The position numbers were made by a program, and so were the translations under genes. DNA of 64,000 bases from Calocera cornea HHB12733 (Eukaryota > Basidiomycota > Dacrymycetes > Dacrymycetales > Dacrymycetaceae). The notes under the pieces were generated by a model. It did no database searches. It was not told where the DNA came from and saw nothing but the letters and a program-made list of their open reading frames with translations. This document shows, piece after piece, positions 58,084 to 64,000 of the stretch. Positions within the stretch are counted from its first letter, which is position 1, and every line of letters starts with the position of its first letter. The stretch is from contig KV424036.1 of the NCBI GenBank assembly GCA_001632435.1, positions 20,595 to 84,594 of the forward strand, read 5' to 3'.

Positions 58084-58965
58084 GTTTATCGACGAGCAGG
58101 TACCGTAGACTGATCCGTTAGTAGGACGTGAGAGGGGCGACTATGGGTATACAAGCTTGTCCCAGCCAGTGCTCTTATAAGGCGGAGTTTGTTCTCTCTG
58201 CCAGTGTGTCTTCGCGGCCTTGAGACTGCAAGACACCGACCAAGCCGGACCAGGCGTTGGTTCGTCGTAGACTCCTGCCTCGAGCCAGTGTTTGCTGGAG
58301 GTTGATCCAAAGCAGCAGCAATAAGCAGTGAGACCGGTACGGTCGGACATCGGACAGACAGCCTGCTCTGCCTTGTGCCTGCAGGACCACCAATCAGGCG
58401 CCGGATGGAGACTGACCACGGCCAGCGCATCGGGGCAGGTGACTCCGGGCAGCATTCCAGTCGCGCGTGGTAGCCGCCAAGCGCCCGCCAGGCACGGAGC
58501 CGCCCAGCGCGCGGACACCGCTTGCCTCCGCATTGTCTTGCTGGGAGGAGGGCGGTGCTGCTACAACGTCGTCATCCTTTGTCGGACATGCAACAGTCCT
58601 TCCGTGCCTGTCATACCAGAGCCGAGTAGGCCCTTGGGAATGGGCGGGTGTGGTGTGAGGGAATGGGGATGTTATTGTGCTATACACCGGAATGCCTAGA
58701 CCGCAGTATTTTGGCCGAAGAGTGCGCAAACTGCAAGTTCACAAAATCACAAGCGACATAGGACCACCGTGGTCCTGACAATATGAGCGGGTAAAGGCCG
58801 TACACCCACACTGTGATCTCCCCCCATTCTCATACATCTCTGCACCGGGGCCGATCCAAACCATCAAAGGTGTCCGCCCCCCTCATGGTAGCTCGTCTGG
58901 ACATCGGCGGAGAACACGTTCCTACACAGTCGAAACGCCGAGGCCATGAGCCCGTGACTCTCGCG
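58084..58965. other. Intergenic
   Basis: Upstream region of the secreted protein (ctcttataaggcgg near 58171 is a plausible TATA box on the minus strand) and 3' flank of the cyclophilin. No gene supported. Confidence 0.45.
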
Positions 58966-59702
58966 CTATATTTCATCACCCTCTTCCACAATCCTACCCT
59001 TGTAAATCTTTACATCCTCCCTCGGCCTGTACCCCAAAAACAGTGTCCGTCAGCGATCGCGCTCCAGTCGGAGCACCACGGGGGGGCCAGGCAACCAGGC
59101 GATCACTCACCGGTCGTTCCGGTCCGTCGCTACTGCGCCTAACCGCTGCAGCACGCGTATACCCCGGCTCACTCGGCCTGTATAGGGTCGATTAAGTGAT
59201 GAGAACGTGGAGCAAGACGAAAGCGGAGGCGTACCGAATATGGTGTGCTTCCCGTCTAAATACGGGGTGGGTGCGAGCGTGAGGAAGAACTGCGAGCCTG
59301 GAGTGCGCGCGTCCGCATGCCGTCAGAAACCCTGCTCTCTCGACAGGACGTACCATTGGTGTTCGGCCCAGAGTTGGCCATCGCGAGGATGCCCGCGCCG
59401 ACAAATCTCAGCTCGGGGTGTATCTCGTCCTCACTAACCCCTTGCGCTCCATCAACACCCCATCTCGCGCACGGACCAAGTACTCACAACTTCTCCCCGA
59501 AAACGCTCGTGCCTCCCCTGCCCGTGCCAGTCGGGTCACCGCCCTGCACCATAAAGTCGGCGATGATGCGGTGGAAGACGGTGTTGTTGTAGTACCCGCG
59601 CTTGGCGAGCTCGGAGAAGTTCTTGCAGGTTTTGGGCGCGTGCTGCCAGTACAGCTCCAGCTCGATCTCTCCCATGTTGGTCTCCAGCACTACTCGGGAC
59701 AT
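58966..59702 (-). CDS. PPIL1: PPIL1-type cyclophilin (peptidyl-prolyl isomerase)
   Basis: Five exons on the minus strand give about 165 residues, the length of single-domain PPIL1 cyclophilins. The start [19 protein letters not shown] is typical. Catalytic-site motifs are present: [39 protein letters not shown] and [11 protein letters not shown], including the active-site arginine and the Q-x-F core. The last exon ends [16 protein letters not shown]. Members catalyse cis-trans isomerisation of proline peptide bonds and act in the activated spliceosome with SKIP/Prp45. The gene is divergent from the AT-hook gene with about 315 bases between start codons. Confidence 0.93.
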
Positions 59703-60016
59703 CCTGAGAGCAGACGTATAAGAAAGCCAGAGATACAGTGGAGATCCGAGATCAGTGCACGTCGGACGGGGCGGTGGTGAGGAGAATGCGGTCAGGGTGG
59801 TGGGCCCTTAAAGGTTGGGTGGCGTGAGCTCGGACCCCGTAGCACGAGACCCCGGAGGAGGTGGCTGATTTCCCCAACACCGTCGACCATCCTCAACGGC
59901 AACGACGGCGCTGTTGCACTCCCCTCCCTCGGCCACCGCCGTCCATATACCACCTACCCTATCTGACATACACGAGATCATATCTGGGGCGATAGTCTGC
60001 ACTGATACGAAACGCG
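59703..60016. promoter_or_regulatory. Shared divergent promoter region
   Basis: The 314 bases between the start codons of the cyclophilin (minus) and the AT-hook gene (plus) must contain both promoters. I see no clear TATA box. Confidence 0.5.
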
Positions 60017-60936
60017 ATGGCGCCCAAAGCATCGTCCTCCAAGACCGCGGCGCCCAGCTTCCTCGCCAGTGTGCCGGACCCGGAGTCGCAGGGCCCGATC
60101 GTCGCGGCTCCTGGCACGGACTGGAGTCAGCAACTGATCAAACTTGCTAAGACTGCTGAGCTCAAGTGCGCCTTCTCTTACGTTAAGACCGCACCGGCCG
60201 GCACTGACACAGCTGTGATGTAGGAAACACACCCTCGCGCTCCAGATCCACACCGCCGACATCGTCAACGCGCAAGCGTCGCTCGAGGAGAAGCAGAAGG
60301 CGTTGCAGGATGTTCGCTCGGAGAAGAACTGGCTCGAGAGCGAGCGCGAGCGCCTGCTCGAGGCGCTTAAAGAGGTCAATCTGGACCGGGAGAGGGTCGA
60401 CCTGGCGGAGGCGAACCTGACGCGAGAGTATGTCCATCCACATGCGGTCCCTGACTGGGTATACTCAAGTATATGCGCGGTATAGCATACACGCGTTCCA
60501 GAATACCATCACGTCGGTCACGGACGGGGCGTATGCGCAGTCCCGCTCTACGGTCGACGTGCTGCGGCAGGAGCTTGAGCTGCCGCCGTTGCCCAGTTTG
60601 CAGGACACTCTCAACGAGAAGGCGGCAATCATCCTCGAGGAGAAGCGCCGTGCCGCGCAACCGCAACAGCCCGCCTCGCAGCAGCGCAAACGCGGGCGCC
60701 CGCCGAAGAGGCAGAGTGACGCCGTTCCTGGCACGGGCGAGATGAGCTTCGACTCGGCGACCGGGCTGCCGCTGCTGGACGGCGTGAACGGCGCTGGGAG
60801 GGATCCCGAGACTGGGGAGGGCCCAGCGAAGCGGCCTCGGGGACGGCCGCGCAAGAACAAGGCACAGCAAGCCGAGGCTGCCGCGCAGGCTGCTGCGCAA
60901 GCCCAGGCGCAGGCGCACAGCGAGCTGCCAACCTGA
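60017..60936 (+). CDS. Coiled-coil protein with two AT-hooks
   Basis: Three exons give about 260 residues. Exon 1 starts at 60017 and ends near 60160. Exon 2 begins KKHTLALQ and runs to LTRE, and exon 3 runs from about 60485 to the stop at 60936. Residues about 50-120 form a charged coiled coil (ASLEEKQKALQDVRSEKNWL, ESERERLLEALKEVNLDRER). The C-terminal half has two AT-hooks, KRGRPPKR and KRPRGRPRKN, which bind the minor groove of AT-rich DNA, followed by an Ala/Gln-rich tail. This suggests a small chromatin-associated protein. The second intron needs the acceptor ggtatag to keep frame (DIHAFQNTITS). I do not recognise a named orthologue. Confidence 0.85.
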
Positions 60937-61068
60937 TCGTCGATGGACGCGCGGCGCGCATCTCCCCCTTCTCTGCTGGACTCTGGAAAAAACGGGCAAA
61001 ATCTGACGACATATTCTCTGTATTGGTAGCTTATCGCATGTTTCAGTATTTACTAAATGACGTATCAG

Positions 61069-61192
61069 CATATTCGGGAAACGGATTGGCATATACAAGA
61101 AACGGATTGGCGTATTCGAGAAATGGATTGGTGTATTCCAAGAATCGGATGGGCATATTTGAAAAAGCGGGTGGCCATATTTGAGAAAGGGG
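61069..61192. repeat. 21-bp degenerate tandem repeat
   Basis: Six units resembling catattcgagaaacggattgg, each about 21 bp with two to six differences, lie in the 3' flank between convergent genes. Because 21 is a multiple of three the minus strand reads as repeated heptapeptides (FLEYANP), but there is no gene context. Confidence 0.8.
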
Positions 61193-61372
61193 CTCTGCCA
61201 AATGTTGTCCTCCATTGACAACCGAGTTTATGCCAGAATCATGATCTGTTGACCTCATTCACCCTCGCCCGCCCGTCAGGAGTACGCCTCGCCGACTGGC
61301 GACGATCGTAGTAGTAGTCATCCGGTGGCAGTGGGTGAGCGTCATAATAGCCGGAAGGAACAGGATTCTCCG

Positions 61373-62021
61373 TCACCGGTTTGTTCGATAGCCGAAATAT
61401 TCCTGAGGGAGAGGAGGGAGGCGACGTGCTTCGGACCCGTCGTACCCCGTATCGTAGGGGACATCATGATGCCCTGAGAGTTCCTGATAATCATGGTGGG
61501 ACCAAGCTTGAAGCTGACGATACTCGGCCGAATAGGAGTAGCTGTCAGGTGGGCCGGACAGTCGCCTGTCGAAATCGGATATTGGGGGCAAACTCGAAGG
61601 AGTGAATGCCTGGGGAGAAGGGTATCTCGAGTCCATCACTGGCACGTTGTCAGGTGAGGTCACGGGACATTTCCCGGGCAGTGTGCTCATCCATACGGGG
61701 TCTGGGAGCGCAGCAGCCCAGGCAGAAGTTGGCCGCACGTGAATCCGCCGCTCACAATCCACAAGTTCAAGGGTTGGCGCGCCCGCCCGTGCTCCGAGAG
61801 GTTCAGTTTCACTGCTGTGCAGGAGTAGTTCAAGATCTTCTCGGCCGACTGGGAGGAGAGTTTTCTATCTGTCGGAGTTGGCCGTCGATGTTCTTCGAAG
61901 CTTCCATTCGGTGGTCGACCATCGACCGTATTTCCTTCCAGTAAGACGAATCGTGGAGTGCGGTAAGCAAATGTACGCAGAACGTGTACGCAGTGTCGGT
62001 GCTCTGGCTGAGTACTATTTC
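61373..62021 (-). CDS. Hypothetical protein, exon structure unresolved
   Basis: Two stretches on the minus strand look coding. One, from about 62021 to 61860, reads EIVLSQSTDTAYTFCVHLLT, ALHDSSYWKEIRSMVDHRM and EASKNIDGQLRQIENSPP. The other, from about 61850 to the stop at 61373, reads GREDLELLLHSSETEPLG, APTLELVDCERR and a Ser/Pro/Tyr-rich tail ending EYFGYRTNR. They are in different frames and I could not find a convincing intron to join them, nor a start exon between here and the PGS1 start at 62226. A small intron with an unusual junction, or a frameshift, is possible. Family not recognised. Confidence 0.4.
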
Positions 62022-62225
62022 CTGTGCAAGCTCAGAAGTTACGGGGCAGAAGTGATGCGAAAGACGAGCCGCTATTTAGCATGCGGTGCTTCCGGCGCTT
62101 CCATACATTCTGGGCGCACGTGAAAGTCACGTTTCTCCATTGACGGAGGGGGTTCGGCGCGTCAGGGTTGCCGTCACTTGAGCAAATATCGGTCTGCGCA
62201 GTGGCCTTCTTCAAACGCAGCTTGA

Positions 62226-64000
62226 ATGCTCCGTCTCGCCGGTCACTGCCGGCGATCTATTCCTACGCGAATCCTTGTAAACACTTGCAGCTGTGGGCAG
62301 CGAAGAGAATTCGCTCAGCTATCCGATGTCTTCCCGACATCACATCCGAGCTTCTCACTCTTGTCGAAGGATGTCACGATCCTCGCCCAGCCCAACGAGT
62401 TCTATAAGACCTTGATTGTAAGTATTGGTATCTATTGTGACGACACGTCATTACATGTTGTACAGGATATGGTTAAGCGAGCAAAGAGACGAATATTCAT
62501 ATCTTCTCTTTACATTGGCACAGAAGAAGTCGAACTGGTGCGTTTCTCCTCCCCATCGGCTTGGCTGCAGCCCTCATCACGTTCTCGCAGATAGAAACGC
62601 TCCACCGTACGCTCTCCACCAATCCCCAACTCCGTCTCTCCCTCCTCCTCGACCTACGCCGCTCGACCCGTCCGGGCCCCTCAACAGCGCACATGCTCCT
62701 ACCCCTGCTGCGTGCCTTCCCGAACCGAGCCGACGTGCACTTGTTCAAGAGCCCCAAGCTATCCGGGATGATGGAGAAGCTCGTACCAAGGCGGTTTGAC
62801 GAGGGGTGGGGGACATGGCATGCCAAGGTGTATGGGGTTGATGAGGAGGTTATGTTCAGCGGGTGCGTACTGCTACTGCTCACTTGCTTTGTCTTCGACT
62901 GACCCGGGGCAGAGCGAACCTCAACACGAGCTACTTCACCGACCGGCAAGACCGCTACCTGCATTTCGCGAACCAGCCTCAGCTGGCCGAATACTGCCTC
63001 GCCTTCCTCCGCCTCTTTTCAAGCTACTCGTTCCGCCTCCTCCCCACCTCCTTCACAGCCTCGACCTCGACCTCCTTCAGCCCGGACGAGTACAACCTCG
63101 AATGGGCGTCCCCCTCCCCCTGCCGCTCCATCAATGCCTCCGCAGAGCGCGACATCCTCGACCTCCACTCGACCTCTACCTCTCTATCCACCCCTCCCTC
63201 AGACTCAGAACCACACGACACCCACCTCCGCCCAATCATCCAAGCCGGGGTATTCAACATCCGCGAGGAAGAGCGCGTCCTCCCCGCGCTCATGAAAGCA
63301 CTTGCCGAGCAAGGGGGGACGCTGGATCTGACGAGCGGGTACTTTGCCCTGCATGAGCCGTACCAGCGCGCTCTGATCGACGCGTGTCTGCCCACGCGGA
63401 TCCTCGCTGCCGGTCCCAAGGTGCCGTCCCTATGCCCACCTGTCAGCCGGATATATGCTAACACTTCACTCAGGCAAACGGTTTCTACGGCTCCCGCGGG
63501 CTCTCCGGGAGGATTCCCGAAGCGTACACGCTGTACGAGAAGCGGTTCTGGCAGAAGGTGCGTGCGGCGGGCCTTGCGGGCGATGAGCAGGGGGAGGGTG
63601 CAGTGGTGCGGCTCGAGGAGTGGGAGCGCGAGGGGTGGACGTATCATGCTAAAGGTGCGTTTCTCTCGCCCTCTACCTCTCCCGTCATGGGCTGACCATG
63701 CCCATGATAGGGATGTGGCTTTGGCCCGCCTCCTCCTCCCCATCCCTGGACGCCCGCCCGCCCCCGGGGCCCACAACAACTCTCTTCGGGAGCACGAACC
63801 TCAACTCGCGCTCAGCCTCGCTCGACACCGAGCTCTCCTTCTTCCTCTCCACCACTTCCCCGGAGCTGAGGACAAGACTGGGGGAGGAAGTGGACAGGCT
63901 TTGGCGCTACGGGAGGGTGGTGGATGAGCGGGAGTGGGGCAGGGGAGAGAGGAGGGTTAGGGCGGGGACGAGGGCGCTGCTGGGGGTTATGGGGAGTATG
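62226..64000 (+). CDS. PGS1: Phosphatidylglycerophosphate synthase, 3' end missing
   Basis: CDP-diacylglycerol-glycerol-3-phosphate 3-phosphatidyltransferase makes phosphatidylglycerophosphate, the committed step to cardiolipin in mitochondria. The N-terminus is Arg/Ser-rich (MLRLAGHCRRSIPTRI) and fits a mitochondrial presequence. Then DMVKRAKRRIFISSLYIGTE, and the first phospholipase-D-type HKD motif HAKVYGVDEEVMFSGANLN with TSYFTDRQDRY. The second HKD motif is HAKGMWLWP leading to GSTNLNSRSASLDTELSFFL. At least six exons are visible, with introns near 62419-62463, 62541-62590, 62861-62911, 63421-63474 and 63655-63710. The frame is open at the window's end, so the last residues and the stop lie outside. 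Confidence 0.93.

Noticed and set aside
1..64000. tRNA, rRNA or CRISPR features
   Set aside because: I found no convincing tRNA T-loop plus cloverleaf and no rRNA; CRISPR is not expected in a fungus and no spaced direct repeat array is present.

Overview
This is a nuclear contig from a basidiomycete fungus, most likely an Agaricomycete. The genes are GC-rich and split by many short GT-AG introns of about 45-70 bases. The content is typical of the group: a White-collar-2 light regulator, a Zn2Cys6 regulator, a LIS1/PAC1 homologue, an F-box protein, small secreted proteins and a pogo-like transposon. Conserved housekeeping-type genes sit in three islands. Island 1 (3-7 kb) holds PAC1 and an F-box gene. 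Island 2 (25-40 kb) holds a Zn2Cys6 factor, a BTB-like protein and WC-2. Island 3 (57-64 kb) holds a secreted protein, a PPIL1-type cyclophilin, an AT-hook protein, an unresolved gene and PGS1, which runs off the right edge. A repeat-rich lysine/glutamate protein runs off the left edge. Between the islands lies gene-poor, repeat-rich DNA whose only recognisable genes encode small secreted proteins. I reconstructed ten loci. Three (2.2, 9.1 and 11.3 kb) form type A. Seven (15.7, 18.3, 21.1, 43.5, 46.4, 48.6 and 55.7 kb) form type B, which has a Kex2-like KR or RR site after the signal peptide and an FGMDTF-like start to the mature protein. After splicing, types A and B share nearly the same cysteine spacing (C-x34/35-C-x25/26-C-x13/15-C), a PRxSFxV-like block and a SFDxxC-like end. 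I infer one superfamily, possibly with a two-motif beta-gamma-crystallin-like fold. One type B copy carries a frameshift and one is cut by an assembly gap. The type B loci lie inside duplicated modules (5' flank, gene, downstream repeat). Copies 2 and 3 on the plus strand mirror copies 5 and 4 on the minus strand around the 25-40 kb island. Copies 6 and 7 form a separate inverted repeat of about 2.1-kb arms whose identity is strikingly uneven: about 1 kb of promoter-side DNA is identical, while the gene bodies differ at many codons. The centre of that inverted repeat holds a TIR-bounded pogo-like element with a broken transposase and three LTR-like insertions, one of which has a perfect 5-bp target duplication. 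The overall picture is a rapidly evolving secreted-protein locus shaped by segmental duplication, gene conversion and transposons, set between stable gene islands.
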